From an uncultured Bacilli bacterium (GTDB lineage: Bacteria; Bacillota_I; Bacilli_A; RF39; UBA660), in the NCBI GenBank assembly GCA_947624535.1, contig CANQKU010000016.1:1-14394 (forward strand): DNA of 14,394 nt. Direction: 5' to 3'. How positions within the stretch are numbered: position 1 is the first letter of the stretch; each line of letters opens with the position of its first letter. This document shows positions 14,218 to 14,394 of the stretch, in pieces. The notes beneath the pieces were generated by a model, which was given only the letters and a program-made list of their open reading frames with translations, was not told the DNA's origin and searched no databases. Position numbers and translations under genes: made by a program.

Positions 14218-14338
14218 TAAAACATAGAAAATATATAGATTTTATTGTTAAACATTAGTTAAAATGTCACCGATTTTATATAAGTTTCTTTATAATTCCT
14301 CATTGACAACAGGAACTCAGTAACAATTCTTATAGATT

Positions 14339-14368
14339 TTGTAATATCTTAAAAATAAGATATTACAA
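14339..14368. repeat. Perfect 12-bp inverted repeat with 6-nt spacer
   Basis: TTGTAATATCTT (14339-14350) is matched by AAGATATTACAA (14357-14368) around the spacer AAAAAT. No T-run of useful length follows on either strand, so it is not a typical terminator. It could be an operator, a recombination or insertion site, or an RNA hairpin. The 14186-14394 stretch otherwise holds no recognisable gene. Confidence 0.85.
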
Positions 14369-14394
14369 TAAGTATGGCGAATTATTACTGCCTA

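Noticed and set aside
14291..14317. Imperfect AATTCCT ... AGGAACT symmetry and a TTGACA box on the plus strand
   Set aside because: The arms differ at one position with a 10-nt loop, and the only -10-like sequence (TATAGA at 14331) is 22 nt from the TTGACA, beyond a usable spacing.
14374..14394. ATG GCG AAT TAT TAC TGC CTA at the right edge as a plus-strand gene start
   Set aside because: Only seven codons are visible and there is no ribosome site; it cannot be supported.
1..14394. CRISPR arrays, tRNA or rRNA genes, and riboswitches
   Set aside because: No regularly spaced repeats, tRNA cloverleaf or rRNA sequence were seen, and all intergenic gaps are too short for a known riboswitch except 14186-14394, where no known pattern was recognised.

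Overview
The window is AT-rich Bacillota-type DNA from a walled, low-GC bacterium. Every recognisable gene except one reads on the minus strand. Strong Shine-Dalgarno sites (AGGAGG/GAGGTG), extended -10 promoters and the marker cluster ireB-ruvX-yrzB-mltG-trmR-yrrN-yrrO point to a Bacilli/Erysipelotrichia-like lineage, possibly an uncultured gut relative of the Mollicutes. TGA is used as a stop (ireB, rluD), so this is genetic code 11 and not a Mycoplasma code. The exact taxon cannot be fixed from the sequence alone.

Layout in transcription order, from the right edge leftwards. (1) 14394-14186: noncoding upstream region of dnaE with a perfect 12-bp inverted repeat and a short stretch of unusual codon use. 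(2) dnaE-lspA: replicative polymerase and lipoprotein signal peptidase. (3) rluD-CDF: rRNA pseudouridine synthase overlapping a predicted Mn2+ exporter, with an extended -10 promoter in front. (4) tspO: the only plus-strand gene, divergent from the rhomboid gene and convergent with the CDF gene; its start codon is ambiguous. (5) A rhomboid protease with a cytosolic N-terminal domain. (6) ireB-ruvX-yrzB-mltG-trmR: a tightly packed operon with a good promoter, covering cell-wall stress signalling, RNA/Holliday-junction nuclease function, a DUF1292 protein, a peptidoglycan terminase and a tRNA methyltransferase. (7) A three-gene envelope cassette at 4435-2452, with its own promoter and a weak terminator upstream. 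(8) yrrN-yrrO (TrhP-type U32 proteins), then the start of a dGTPase-like HD gene that runs off the left edge.

In Bacillus subtilis the trmR/yrrM, yrrN and yrrO genes are adjacent and together make 5-methoxyuridine at tRNA position 34: the U32 proteins hydroxylate and TrmR methylates. Here about 2.1 kb of envelope genes separate the methylase from the hydroxylases. This cassette is the most unusual part of the window. It encodes a single-pass DUF4163/DUF3298-like exoprotein, a small two-helix membrane hairpin protein resembling VirB2/TrbC pilins or holins, and a second copy of the same hairpin fused to an extracellular NlpC/P60 peptidase. The two hairpins are identical over 57 residues, and the five nucleotide differences in that stretch are all silent. 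I suggest a membrane-anchored wall-hydrolase module with a free hairpin partner. This is inference, because no other secretion-system gene is visible.
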